The notes: generated by a model not told the origin, from the sequence alone. DNA of 64,000 bases from Sinohyriopsis cumingii (GCA_028554795.2 CM068831.1:38003144-38067143); one strand, 5' to 3'; shown: positions 31,371 to 40,481, counted from the first letter of the stretch. Program-made: numbers and translations.

Positions 31371-32333
31371 TTAAGGTGTTTCGGCGACAAATTCCAGACA
31401 ATACCAGTAATTGACTGTGGCTAATCCTTCCGGATTTTCGGCTTCCAGCGTAAAAGTTTCTTCGGTTCTTTTGTTTATCACCACAGACGCAACTCGGGAA
31501 AACTTGCTAGTTAAATCATGTCTGGTAGATATCTTAAATTCTACAGCAGAGAGTACTGTCAGTCTGTATATTCCAGTAACATCTGCAGTATGTGTAATAG
31601 TCTTGTTTTGTTGTGACCATGTTTCCCTTCCTGATTTTATCGTACACACAAGGTTTTTTGGGGTTACTCCGGCAGGAATTTTAATTAAATTAAATTTTTC
31701 CATTATCTGCGGAATTCCATTTACTACGTTATCTAATGTTTCCTTAATTTCGGTGAGTTTCATACTGACGGCATTAGGTTTCCCGAAGAACTCATCTACG
31801 GTGTTAAGAACGTTTCTGCGAAGTCTTCCAAACTGGGTCACATGAACATCATACTCAGCTCGTAACGTGGATAATTTGGTATCTATGACGCTGTCGGCTG
31901 TGTCCACATACTGTTTGTTTGCTGCATCGTCGTTCGAGGCTGGATCTCTGAGTACGGTTATTTTGTTTCCATTCATGCTGAGTTCGCCTGTCATCGTGTC
32001 ACCGGCTTTTTTCACACATTTATCAACACCTTTATCAATACTGTCTTTGATGCTTGCGATTGATATGTTCGAGTCCTTGATCCGGCCGCCATCACTAAAT
32101 GCAACGAAGTTATCCTTGGTAGCTCCAAGAACTCTGCGAATTATATCATTCCACTTAATGTTGCTCGTTCTTAGTTTTCCTTGCCTGTCTTGGAAAATAG
32201 CAACTTCATCTGGGTCAACTCCAGCTATATTCAAAAGATTATCGACTTCATCTCGGGTCGCATATTTTGAGAGATCAACATCCGTGCCAGGTTTGACTTT
32301 TCTTGTGAAAGGTCTTCCGTAAATATCCACCAT
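31371..32333 (-). CDS. Phage-tail-fibre-like attachment protein (element D)
   Basis: 320 residues. Residues 112-145 contain 'MTGELSMNGNKITVLRDP' followed by 'DDAANKQYVD', the repeat signature of trimeric phage tail fibres ('G.kItnl.dPt...DAatkqYVD'). A helical stalk (about 145-220) and a beta-rich C-terminal head follow. It is therefore likely a trimeric spike or fibre for host attachment. This motif is better known from bacteriophages than from metazoan elements. Confidence 0.75.
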   Translation of the reverse strand: MVDIYGRPFTRKVKPGTDVDLSKYATRDEVDNLLNIAGVDPDEVAIFQDRQGKLRTSNIKWNDIIRRVLGATKDNFVAFSDGGRIKDSNISIASIKDSIDKGVDKCVKKAGDTMTGELSMNGNKITVLRDPASNDDAANKQYVDTADSVIDTKLSTLRAEYDVHVTQFGRLRRNVLNTVDEFFGKPNAVSMKLTEIKETLDNVVNGIPQIMEKFNLIKIPAGVTPKNLVCTIKSGRETWSQQNKTITHTADVTGIYRLTVLSAVEFKISTRHDLTSKFSRVASVVINKRTEETFTLEAENPEGLATVNYWYCLEFVAETP

Positions 32334-32367
32334 TATTCTTATTGCTGTTTTTTAAATGCGAGCATGA

Positions 32368-32382
32368 AAATGCTAAGCATTT
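32368..32382. repeat. Hairpin at end of protease gene
   Basis: AAATGC-TAA-GCATTT; the loop TAA and flanks overlap the minus-strand stop of the protease. It is followed by CTCGATGC, as in the other hairpins. Confidence 0.8.
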
Positions 32383-32828
32383 CTCGATGCGGTATATTCA
32401 TGCACTACTCGATGCGGAGGAGTTGCTGGATTTCTTGAGATTGCATCAAGAACATTTAAAACCTCGTTCCCACAAATGGGCGGATCAACTAATGTTTGTG
32501 TTGGTAGCGTCGACTGCCACACTGGAACATTAAAAAATCTGCTGTTGAGAGTGCGAGGCACTCCGCGGACATACTTGAGAAACTCAACTGGCGGTGCTAA
32601 ACCGTACGAATCGAAATAAATAATTCCGCGTGGATCGATCGCGTAAGCAACCCAGTGAGTTCCCGGACCATCTTTGTTGTCGAGATTGATAATGCCAGTT
32701 TCTGGATTATTCGGTTGTTGCGGTAATTGATCTCGCATGAATACACCTCTGAAATGTTTTATACGCAATTTTTTAACAGCATCGAGTAAATCAAAATTAG
32801 AAGCTGGAAGCTTCAACATCGGGGACAC
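32373..32828 (-). CDS. Adenain-like (C5) cysteine protease (element D)
   Basis: 151 residues with the adenovirus-protease pattern: His58 in 'GPGTHWVAY', Asp73 in 'IIYFDSYGLAPP' and Cys119 in 'PPICGNEVL'. It is shorter than the Polinton C enzyme (186), which shares 'PGTHWVA' and 'EYFDSYGLPP'. The family matures virion proteins after assembly. It lies in the minus-strand virion gene block. Confidence 0.9.
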   Translation of the reverse strand: MSPMLKLPASNFDLLDAVKKLRIKHFRGVFMRDQLPQQPNNPETGIINLDNKDGPGTHWVAYAIDPRGIIYFDSYGLAPPVEFLKYVRGVPRTLNSRFFNVPVWQSTLPTQTLVDPPICGNEVLNVLDAISRNPATPPHRVVHEYTASRNA

Positions 32829-32842
32829 TTTGTGTTTCAGTG

Positions 32843-33298
32843 TTAGAGATTTTTTGGATACCAGGATGCGGGAGTTCCCGGTAGTCTTAGCCCTGATCCG
32901 CTCGCGGATCTCCCCTTTTTTTTGTACCCGTGTCCGGTTGCTTTCTTTAGTGCCATTCCAGCTGCGGTTCCAACTGCACCAAGTGCTGCTGCCTTTGCTA
33001 CGGCTGGTGCTGCCGCGGCAATCAACGCCGGTATTGCTGCGAGAAGAGGAAATATTCCACCGGTTTTAGTCATGTCCTTGATAGCTGCAGCAGAGAAATT
33101 AAGTCGGACACCGGTTTTTGCTGTTAGTGCCTTATTAAAATGTTTAATCTGAGTATTAGTCAACGACAGCTTGTCTGGACCACCAACAAGTTGATCTCGT
33201 TTTAGTGTTATTGATGTCCCGCACGTGCTTGCGTTCTTCGATTGCAATTTCTTTGTCTGACCGGAAGTCAAGGTGACGTTAACGTGACTGTATGACAT
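32843..33298 (-). CDS. Small virion protein with long hydrophobic helix (element D)
   Basis: 151 residues. The N-terminal part ('MSYSHVNVTLTSGQTKKL') is polar. Residues ~85-118 are an Ala/Leu-rich hydrophobic helix ('LLAAIPALIAAAAPAVAKAA'), followed by a basic Gly-rich tail. This layout is common next to capsid genes in related invertebrate elements and suggests a membrane-lytic or DNA-binding minor virion protein; that role is inferred. Confidence 0.6.
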   Translation of the reverse strand: MSYSHVNVTLTSGQTKKLQSKNASTCGTSITLKRDQLVGGPDKLSLTNTQIKHFNKALTAKTGVRLNFSAAAIKDMTKTGGIFPLLAAIPALIAAAAPAVAKAAALGAVGTAAGMALKKATGHGYKKKGRSASGSGLRLPGTPASWYPKNL

Positions 33299-33323
33299 TA
33301 TATTTCAGAAACTAATCTAATTG

Positions 33324-34742
33324 TTACATGTTTTCTACGGGAGCGTCAATAACTCTCATTCGTCCGCCAACACCTTCAAGCAGCATTGCTTTATCGGAGA
33401 GTATAACCGCGACAGCTCTAAAACCAGCAGGCGGGCCGGCGGGAAACTCACCTACACGAGCTTTGAAGTGTATATCAACGACAGATTGTTTTGTTAGATC
33501 CAAATGTTCCAGCGAAAAGTAATAAATCGGATACAGCGTTGTAAAATCCAGTTGTGATATCTGCAACCCGGTATCAATATTTTGATCACGTCCCATAAAT
33601 GTCATCAAACGATGATACGCACGCGCGACCTGATTGTTTGTATAATCTATCAGTATATCCTCGGATGGTTCCTGATGCCCGTTTATTCGCAGCGAAACCT
33701 CAGAGACATTAAGTTTGTCAAATATCATATGACTCTGTAGTTGGGAAGTCAACCTCGCATTTTGCTGGAGTGCAACAAAAATATGTCGCGGCGCTGATAT
33801 TCCCTGTTGTGATGCTATGTGCCACGTAAACTGCCCGAGACCGGCACCTTGAATGGAATCTGTTGATGTTGTTAACCACGATATCAGTGATTTACCGCCT
33901 GTGTCCATGAAAGAGAGTAATCGTTGCTCTTCAGTGATCGATGGGGACATCACTGGCATCCACAAAGCAAGCTTGAATAATATTACTTTACCGCCAGCAA
34001 CACCGTCTTCTCGCCAGATGGCGTCAACGTCATCACTTTTTCGGTTAAGTACAACTGTATGATTGGCTCCAAAAATAACCTTTCTGACATGTCTGCAAAA
34101 TCCAAAGATGTGAGACAGTGGAATTGCGCATGAAAATCTCCTACGGTCACCTGATAACATTAATTTACGCGTAGCAAAACCTAAATTGTAATCTGGACTA
34201 GGCCTTAATATTGGAAATGCAGCACCTGGTCTGGCCGCAAATCCAGCCGGTTGCGGGTCTGTAGCAGTGCCTTGTGCTGTTTGTACTTGAATAGTAGATC
34301 TGTGTTCAGGATGATCAGAATTATCCTTAGCGAACATCATAGTCGGACCAGCTGATCTAGTGTAATCATCTGAGTATCTCGCTAATCCCAGGATTGTTGT
34401 AGCAACGTCAACATTATCCTGAATTATTTCAATTTCTCTTCCGTCAATGCTGTATGAAGCACTTTTGAACAGCGCCATGATACCGTTGTTAACAAAACCA
34501 ACTCGAACATTAGCTTCGTATGCTGTATTAGCGGCAACATCTGTTACAAGTTCACCCGTGACTTCAAGAAATGCTTCAGCGGGCAGAAAATATCTACTTG
34601 TATCCTGGACTCGTAATTCAATTCGTCCGCGTTGATTAGGTACTGTTGCCTCATAAGAATAATACTGATAATCGCGCACGGACTCATCTTTTAGTGTTGG
34701 TGCATCCATGTCGAACGCTGGATCAGATATAGGTTTAAACAT
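33324..34742 (-). CDS. Candidate major capsid protein, double jelly-roll type (element D)
   Basis: 472 residues, beta-rich. The block 'RVGFVNNGIMALFKSASYSI', then an 'IDGREIE' turn and 'YSDDY', follows the same logic as 'VNNFMHSLFSSVDLYLNNK' and 'YPYRAYLENLLTYG' in the Polinton C capsid. Length and position next to the GLG-motif gene also match. It is probably the hexon-like capsid protein. Identity is low enough that a structure prediction is needed to be certain. Confidence 0.7.
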   Translation of the reverse strand: MFKPISDPAFDMDAPTLKDESVRDYQYYSYEATVPNQRGRIELRVQDTSRYFLPAEAFLEVTGELVTDVAANTAYEANVRVGFVNNGIMALFKSASYSIDGREIEIIQDNVDVATTILGLARYSDDYTRSAGPTMMFAKDNSDHPEHRSTIQVQTAQGTATDPQPAGFAARPGAAFPILRPSPDYNLGFATRKLMLSGDRRRFSCAIPLSHIFGFCRHVRKVIFGANHTVVLNRKSDDVDAIWREDGVAGGKVILFKLALWMPVMSPSITEEQRLLSFMDTGGKSLISWLTTSTDSIQGAGLGQFTWHIASQQGISAPRHIFVALQQNARLTSQLQSHMIFDKLNVSEVSLRINGHQEPSEDILIDYTNNQVARAYHRLMTFMGRDQNIDTGLQISQLDFTTLYPIYYFSLEHLDLTKQSVVDIHFKARVGEFPAGPPAGFRAVAVILSDKAMLLEGVGGRMRVIDAPVENM

Positions 34743-34753
34743 TTTATATAAAA

Positions 34754-35206
34754 TTATTGTCTTCTAAAACGAAATCCGCTTCCTGATATCAGGCTTGTAT
34801 TTATTTGTTCGGGTGTTTGGGTTACAAGCTCTGCAAGTTTTTGATTGGCAGCCTGATTTATTACTTTACTGACGTCCGCGGGCATAAGTTCAGTACTGGC
34901 CAGTTTCACCGGTGGCGGTTTTTTTGATCTACGAGTTAACCGTAACAGTCTATCCTTGATTGACGCGAATGCCTTCCCGGCGAGATCACCAACAGATCCA
35001 AGGGCTTTATCCTTGACAACATCAATAGCTTTCATCGACAATTGTTTTGCAATCGGTAACACCTTAGGGGCTATTCTTGAAAACAAACCAGTAACTGTAT
35101 CACCGAGACCATCTCCGTAGGTTGCTCTGTAGACTGGTAATCGCGAGTTCACTACGCGGACTGGTAACACGCTAGCGTGTCTAGGTTGAGAATTGTGCAC
35201 GATCAT
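34754..35206 (-). CDS. Basic GLG-motif virion protein (element D)
   Basis: 150 residues. The stretch 'LPVYRATYGDGLGDTVTGLF' aligns with 'YPVYRGVARQRGHGLGDMLK' of the Polinton C gene at 60922, and both lie immediately ahead of the major capsid gene. It is rich in Lys/Arg in the middle and ends 'SGFRFRRQ'. Probably a core or minor capsid protein of the adenovirus pVI/pX kind, by position only. Confidence 0.65.
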   Translation of the reverse strand: MIVHNSQPRHASVLPVRVVNSRLPVYRATYGDGLGDTVTGLFSRIAPKVLPIAKQLSMKAIDVVKDKALGSVGDLAGKAFASIKDRLLRLTRRSKKPPPVKLASTELMPADVSKVINQAANQKLAELVTQTPEQINTSLISGSGFRFRRQ

Positions 35207-35239
35207 TTTATTTAATTATTGTTTCTCTAACTAAATTTG

Positions 35240-35611
35240 CTAGTCGCTGTAGTAACCATCCGCGAGTTCATCAATGAGTCCCCGGTAGATGCCGATATCC
35301 ATGATGCCACGCTGAAATAGTCTCTGACAGATATTTGCGGCTTCATTTATAATTTCCGGAGAGTTGTTTCCGGCACGTCTTCCTCCGATGAGAACTTCCA
35401 ACCGTGATACGTCATTGACGATGCTATCAGGACAGATATTATGACCGTGACCGGTGTATCCACTTCCGAATTTCTCTAGTTGTTTTTCTATTTCATTAAT
35501 TTCATTAATTACAATTTCTCTATCTTTCTTTGCTTGTGCTAAATTAGATTTAACATCTTTTTTTCTCTTATCCCCCTTTTTTAATTCTTTTATTTTCTCA
35601 TTCAATTCCAT
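35240..35611 (-). CDS. Coiled-coil protein, possibly fragment of a longer gene (element D)
   Basis: 123 residues from the first Met; the N-terminal half is a Lys/Glu coiled coil. The same frame stays open for ~45 codons upstream of this Met and overlaps the end of the next gene in another frame ('AEFLTPQEEEEDFQ'). This suggests the two were one protein separated by a frameshift near 35740. Function unknown. Confidence 0.5.
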   Translation of the reverse strand: MELNEKIKELKKGDKRKKDVKSNLAQAKKDREIVINEINEIEKQLEKFGSGYTGHGHNICPDSIVNDVSRLEVLIGGRRAGNNSPEIINEAANICQRLFQRGIMDIGIYRGLIDELADGYYSD

Positions 35612-35724
35612 TTCTTTATCAATTAATTTGTTTTGTCGCTCTTCTAGTTCTTCCCGTGTCGTTGACGTATAGGGTTGCGGAGAAGTAAAAGGAGATTGAA
35701 AATCCTCTTCTTCTTCTTGGGGCG

Positions 35725-36420
35725 TTAAAAATTCGGCAACTGGATCGGTTGAGGTTCTTCCACTTTATAACCAATCGCCGGTCGAGGGCTAAATTTTGGA
35801 GTTTTTCTTGGTGTAAATTTTTTCTTCCCCCGGTCTAATTTAATCTCTTTAACTTTAGCATCATGAGCTATGGCTCCCCTCATATAGGTCTTATAAATTT
35901 CACTTTTTGTGTCCAATCGCTCCATATTTCTATTTATTTTATATAAGCCATCAAGAAATTTTTGTTTAGTCACCTCCTGTTCGGGATCTTTTAAGGCTGT
36001 TTCCTTTTCATGATAATAAGCAGCAGCTCTTTTTCCAAATGCTTCCACTTCTTCGGGAGTATTAATTGGTATCGCTTTTATCCCAGCAACAACACTATCA
36101 AGAAGATCAGTCTTCCAATTAAATCCCCTAACAGCCTTAGTTTGTTCTTTCTTAAGTCCTTCTATGGCCTGAAGCAAACTTAGTTGTGGCTTATCAGCAT
36201 CGGCAGGATCAGGTTTTCCTACAATTGCAGTTGCAACTGCCTTAGTAGATGCAGTCACGGGTTTAAACAATTCCTCCGCGGATTCTACAAAAACTTCCTT
36301 TGCTTGTTGTCTTGCTTGTAATTTTTGTCTAACACTATCACGGACAGGAAGAAAATTCTTGATTGCTTTGAGTCGTTCTCGAGCTAGTCTGGTAGTAAAT
36401 GATTCTCCAATATTTGCCAT
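35725..36420 (-). CDS. Helical protein, first gene inside right terminal repeat (element D)
   Basis: 231 residues, mostly helical with many Lys/Glu/Ala, ending in a basic Pro-rich segment ('KKFTPRKTPKFSPRP'). No family was recognised. It heads the minus-strand virion block. A frameshift may have separated it from 35240-35611. Confidence 0.55.
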   Translation of the reverse strand: MANIGESFTTRLARERLKAIKNFLPVRDSVRQKLQARQQAKEVFVESAEELFKPVTASTKAVATAIVGKPDPADADKPQLSLLQAIEGLKKEQTKAVRGFNWKTDLLDSVVAGIKAIPINTPEEVEAFGKRAAAYYHEKETALKDPEQEVTKQKFLDGLYKINRNMERLDTKSEIYKTYMRGAIAHDAKVKEIKLDRGKKKFTPRKTPKFSPRPAIGYKVEEPQPIQLPNF

Positions 36421-36447
36421 TATTTATTTGTCAATGATTTAATTCCG

Positions 36448-36707
36448 CTAACGTGAGAAACTCGAAGAGTTTTTGGAAATGTTTCCTTGGAATTTTCAAT
36501 TTCGCAGCCCCGGGCGGCGACAACAAGTTGGGGGGGGGGGGGTCGCGTTTTTTTGTCTCGTTGCTGTTGTAGAATCCCCCCCCCCCTTTCTGAAGGCTTA
36601 TTTTAGCATTTGGAAGTCTCGTTTTGTTGTAGGATTAGCTTTTTTTTTAAGGCTTATTTTATCATTTGGTGGTCTCTAGACCTTTGTAGGATTCGCCCCC
36701 TCTGCTG

Positions 36708-36709
<2 letters not shown>
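36448..36709 (-). repeat. Right terminal inverted repeat of element D
   Basis: Reverse complement of 21421-21650 with an extra ~40 bp near 36468-36505. Contains an AAACTC-GAA-GAGTTT hairpin at 36458-36472 of the intergenic family and a run of G near 36529-36542. Confidence 0.95.

Positions 36710-36769
<60 letters not shown>
36710..36769. repeat. (TA)n microsatellite, right flank of element D
   Basis: 60 bp of TA repeats continuing the microsatellite that was split by the insertion. Confidence 0.95.
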
Positions 36770-36773
<4 letters not shown>

Positions 36774-37472
36774 CAGGGGTAAGTATGTATTTTTTAATTG
36801 ATTGTGAAGTATAAGCAATATAATTGAAACACTTTTCAAAGAGTATCAGTTCATTAACTTGCTAGCTTTGCATATTTACTTTACGATTAATGTCTGAATT
36901 TATTCTGAAATTAAACTTGTTAAATTTCATATGTAAAAGATTAATAAAGCTAGACATATTCTGTGAGTTACTTGGCACTTACGTGGTCATGTTTTCTTCC
37001 AAATGCAGGCATTTGCGTTTATGTTGACTGGTTTCATTTTGTTGTGAAGAAGCTCTCTTCTCTGGAAGTTTTCTTGCTGGCATAGTACGTGAACCATCAG
37101 CTTGAATGGGGTCTGGGTAATTCTCATTTGGTCCATTTCCTCCAACAAAGTGCTGAAAAATATGTATATTTACAAAACAATGCATTAATCAAAAAAGCAA
37201 ATCAGATTTGACATTTTATATTAATATCAGCAAAGAAACATTTTATATCTTTATTTTAATTTAGATGTATGGACAATGTAGTCTGAAATAAAGAATTTTT
37301 ATTCTTATTTATAACCTAGTCATAACATAAATATATGCTCCATTATACATGCTCTGACAATAACCCATGGTATTAATCTGTTGTTAATTCCTTCAATACA
37401 AGATAAAAATATCAAGAGGGCTGGTTTGGGATAAATGTATACTTATAATTAAAGCACTAGTATTACAGGGTG

Positions 37473-37705
37473 ACATGGATGCCCGAGTGGTCAAAGACTA
37501 TCACCTTTACTGGTTACTGCCATCTCACATACGTCCACATTGGTTTCGATTTTGGGCTTGGCCAATGTGGGTATGTAAAAAAGCTTTTTAGTAGCTTCCC
37601 GTGAGTATCCGGTTCTTCCCGGGGTTTTCTTCCACGTGATAAACCTGCCCGCCATGAATAGCATATGACGTACTGAAAAAATGTAGTTAACCCATGATAA
37701 CAACA
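37473..37705 (+). mobile_element. tRNA-derived SINE, copy 2 (diverged)
   Basis: Same family as 16911-17179: 'CCCGAGTGGTCAAAGAC' head, 'TGCCATCTCAC', 'GGTTTTC' core and a 'gttaacccatgataacaacaa' tail. It lies in intron 1 of the THAP-DDE transposase gene. No clear target duplication was seen. Confidence 0.75.
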
Positions 37706-38303
37706 ATTACATAAACCAGCTTTACGAAATGTGTATTAGATATTTTTTCTATTTAACATTACTTTCTAGAATACTACATATACTTATTTACTATAGTGAA
37801 ATCTAAACTGAATTACCTTTGAGCAAACGGCCTTGTGTTGGTTTACTCTGGTGATATTAAGCTGTTCGTGCGGTCGACCACACGCTTTGATCCATCGTTT
37901 CACCTTTTCCAAATCACGTTTCGGAGTTGGAAAACGAATAAAACGGCCTCCTTCCAACCTTTCCGGATATCTCTCATCTGCATTGCATGTTCCCCATGCA
38001 CATCGAAGCACCATTTTGCCAATATATCCCAAAAATCACGAAAGTCTGTAATGCAGCTGTATTCTCACCACACGTTTGTTTGTGGGTAAAACATGGCGGA
38101 TGTTACCGTAGCAGCGGACGTTCTTATCCGATTGGTCAATATCGGTGGATTTGATTGACAGGTCGGATCTATGCATTGAACCTGTTTTTGTAATTGCCAT
38201 AATAATATAATTTTTATAACTTACCATGTATAACGTCCTTACGTTATGTCTGTATCAAGTTTAGTACACTGTATCGGGTATATTTTCAGCTGTTTATTGA
38301 TGG

Positions 38304-38530
38304 TAGGAATATCCGGGGTGTCCGGTGTTGTCTGAGAGTAGGAATATCCGGGGTGTCCGGTGTTGTCAGAGGGTAGAAACGTCTAATGTCTAGCGTCCAG
38401 AGTGTCCAGAGTGACTAAGGTGACCCAGCTGTAGAGCCGTCAAAGGACCAGGGGGTCCGGAGGGTCTAATATTTCAAGTGTCCGGAGGGTCTAATGTTCA
38501 AGTGATCATAGTATTCCGAGGGTCCGGAGT
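38304..38530. repeat. Short tandem repeats in LTR right part
   Basis: Two ~35-bp units of 'gtaggaatatccggggtgtc...' (38304-38372) are followed by degenerate 'gtccggagggtctaat' units (38448-38530). No gene. Confidence 0.75.
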
Positions 38531-39043
38531 CTATATCAGTTGTGAAATTGATTCGGAGGAGCTGTGGAGGGGATATGGTGCACAGGTGACGGAGTGTATC
38601 TCCACACATGTATTTTTAGCTGTATGCTAATTTTGGGTTAGTAAGACCCAGTGTATTATTCAGGACTGGAAGGATAGATTGTATATCCGTCCTTGTGTTT
38701 AGTGACATAATTTCGCTACCTGAGCGAATACATTTTTTACTATGTGTAAAGACTTACATCGTTTACTATTTGAGTGAACTATATTCATCTTTCCATTATT
38801 GAATCATTTGTGAAATCATTTATCCCGTGTTTTAGGGTTACTGAACTAATTTCTTTGTATATTTTTTCCATCTTTGAAACTGTGCGTTTTTTATGTTAAA
38901 TAGATCCAATATTAGGATTATAAATACGCACACATCTTCATAATCCACTGCTCATATCAATCACCACATTAAACCATATATATGTGTCGTCAAAACGTGT
39001 TCTGTTGTTAATCCGAAATATCCCACCCGGTTATCTTGTTACA

Positions 39044-39222
39044 CCTTTGATTACACTCTAGACCTAGGTAGCGACGAGGGACATTTCCACACTATAAAAT
39101 CTGATCAATTGCGTGTGGAACTTCAGTTTGCAGAAGCTCTAACCGAGACGATGTTAGTCATCTTATATGCCGAATTCGACAACACACTAGAAATCAACAG
39201 TTTGAGAGAAGTCGTTAGAAGT
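39044..39222 (+). pseudogene. Major capsid protein, C-terminal part, Polinton B
   Basis: Resumes the capsid gene after the insertion: matches the end of 61361-62680 from 'GSDEGHFH' onwards ('LRVELQFAEALTETMLVILYA'-like, in part). The stop is lost by a deletion that joins it to the next gene's ATG. Confidence 0.8.
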
Positions 39223-39223
39223 T

Positions 39224-39732
39224 ATGGAAGACTCCTATCCCTCATTGAATGGTAAAGAATCTTTGGAAATGGAATGGTATGGTATCTTAGAAGCAGAAAC
39301 ACCCACCATAAAAGACAAAGACGAAGACGGTATGGTGATGTCCAGATGGACAGGACAAGAACAACATTTAGTCTCCTGTTTTGCCAAACACCTAGCAGAA
39401 ACAATTACAGGGTTGAACAAGAAAGATTGCTATGAGTGTAAAACGATCATCCCAGTCAAATTAAATAGGATAAATGTCTGATGATGAACCTAGAAGAAAA
39501 AATGGGCGAGTATCTGGGTGACGCTTGGGGTCTCCTCTCAGAACAAGCCGTGTTGCATCATTTGTATAAAGACTTGCGTGATAATTCCTCCACTCCATTG
39601 ACTGCTCTAGAGATCCATCGTATCGAATATCTCTTAGCACAGAGCATGGAGACGAAGCGAAGAGACGATTACTTGATATAGATTTTCAAGCGAAAAGTCA
39701 GGACTGAATTGATGACTTATAGTTACCTGTGA
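39224..39732 (+). pseudogene. Conserved Cys-containing protein, Polinton B
   Basis: Counterpart of 62687-63193. The first 85 codons are open ('EDSYPSLNGKESLEMEW', 'CCFAKHLAETIT'-like). A frameshift near 39470 follows, and the rest (39481-39681) is in another frame. Confidence 0.8.
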
Positions 39733-39753
39733 AAGAAGAAAAAACAAAACAAA

Positions 39754-40270
39754 ATGGATACCTGAGAACGTTATTACCTTTTAAAAAATAGTTCGTACAC
39801 CGCTTATGGAATCCTTTCGTGTGCGCTAAAGATGAACTTCCTCATCGCCAACCTAAAGATCATCAAGCTTATATAATCAACACGGCCGTCTAGTTTCCCC
39901 ATGATGCCTGAATGTAGTATTTGGAATCGTATGGATTACTGCCTTTGGAAGACGACATCCCAGACGAAGAAATGCCCAGACGACACAATTCAATAGTGTG
40001 AAATTGCAGGGCACAGATTCCATGGTGTGTGCACAATATTGAGTGTATTTTCTTCATCAACGCAGTCCTGGATATCCCTTAGAACATTTAGTGACTAAGT
40101 TTGCTCATGACTCGTCTAGAAACGATTAAAAAGTAGATATATGGTTTTGTGGCTGTTATGGATATCTCTTGTCTAAAGCTAGGAAACGTAGTGTATATTA
40201 ATGGCCAAATGACCTCCATTAGTGGAAGTTTAACTTGACTTCACAACGTTGTCACCCTTGTCAAAAATGT
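39754..40270 (+). pseudogene. Adenain-like protease, Polinton B
   Basis: Counterpart of 63216-63776. The fourth codon is a stop (TGG to TGA), and the catalytic-His region and later parts have deletions and frameshifts. Confidence 0.8.
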
Positions 40271-40437
40271 GTTATTTAAAAAACAAATGTGTTTATTTTA
40301 TTTTATTTGTTGGTGGGTTTTTTTAAATTATCATTATGTATGCTCTTTGACGTCTCTCTATCCCTCACCATGAGATGAGCTATAACGTTCTTACCAAACA
40401 ATTGTAGGGATGTTTTCTATCGTGTCAACGCTTGAGA

Positions 40438-40446
40438 TATATAAAG
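40438..40446 (+). promoter_or_regulatory. TATA box of first histone-layout gene, Polinton B
   Basis: TATATAAAG, 36-44 nt ahead of the presumed start region of the next gene. Confidence 0.6.
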
Positions 40447-40481
40447 TGTGGGGGTCTCCATTCTGACCATCCATTGTTAAT

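Larger units (their letters stand above)
21421..36709. mobile_element. Element D: Polinton-like virus/transposon of a distinct lineage
   Basis: A 15.3 kb unit bounded by long inverted repeats whose outer ends read 5'-AGCAGCAGAGGGGG (Polinton ends also begin AG). It codes for an rve integrase, packaging ATPase, PolB fused to helicase and HNH, adenain-type protease, capsid-like proteins, a fibre-like protein and a PLA2. Gene order and sequences differ strongly from Polintons A-C. The flanking duplication (TATATA) cannot be resolved inside the microsatellite. The large genes are open; only the ATPase, the PLA2 and perhaps one coiled-coil gene show single frameshifts, so the insertion looks young. 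Confidence 0.9.
19349..38014 (-). pseudogene. THAP-domain DDE transposase gene, split by element D
   Basis: Exon 1 (38014-37817) encodes a THAP zinc finger with Cys5, Cys10 and Cys64 and ends in frame at 'VCSK' before GTAATT. Exon 2 (37152-36983) starts after TTTTTCAG with the His that completes the C2CH site and ends at GTAAGT. A 59-nt exon (21321-21263) and a long exon (20443-19349) follow with matching phases. The last exon holds a coiled coil and a DDE_Tnp_4-like core: Asp in 'IIIIDGTEI', Asp in 'MVDKGF', Glu in 'RVHIERLI'. The 15.3 kb element D sits in the intron between 36983 and 21321. A frameshift near 20165 separates coiled coil and DDE core, so the copy is probably dead. Confidence 0.8.
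17454..38188. mobile_element. THAP-DDE / SWIM-YqaJ DNA transposon (ISL2EU-like), interrupted by element D
   Basis: Contains a split THAP-DDE transposase gene and a split SWIM-YqaJ gene. This combination is known from the ISL2EU (IS4EU) superfamily. Candidate inverted ends share 'ATGCATAGATCC' preceded by 'GGTT' (17455-17474 and, inverted, 38166-38183). The boundaries are tentative because the match is short. Both genes contain frameshifts, so this copy is probably inactive. Element D (21421-36709) lies inside it. Confidence 0.6.
16719..39043. mobile_element. Probable solo LTR carrying nested elements
   Basis: The insertion in Polinton B is bounded by an exact direct repeat CCTTT (16714-16718 and 39044-39048). 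The inserted DNA begins TGTCAC and ends GTTACA, the TG...CA form of LTR retroelements with a 5-bp target duplication. Removing the insert and one CCTTT restores an ungapped alignment with the intact capsid gene of Polinton C. Outside the nested DNA transposon about 1.3-1.6 kb remains (16719-17453 and 38189-39043, less a SINE) with no gag/pol, so a solo LTR is the simplest reading. Confidence 0.65.

Noticed and set aside
38565-39043. A separate, shorter solo LTR starting TGTGGAGG
   Set aside because: No matching 5-bp duplication flanks this start, whereas 16719-39043 has an exact one.
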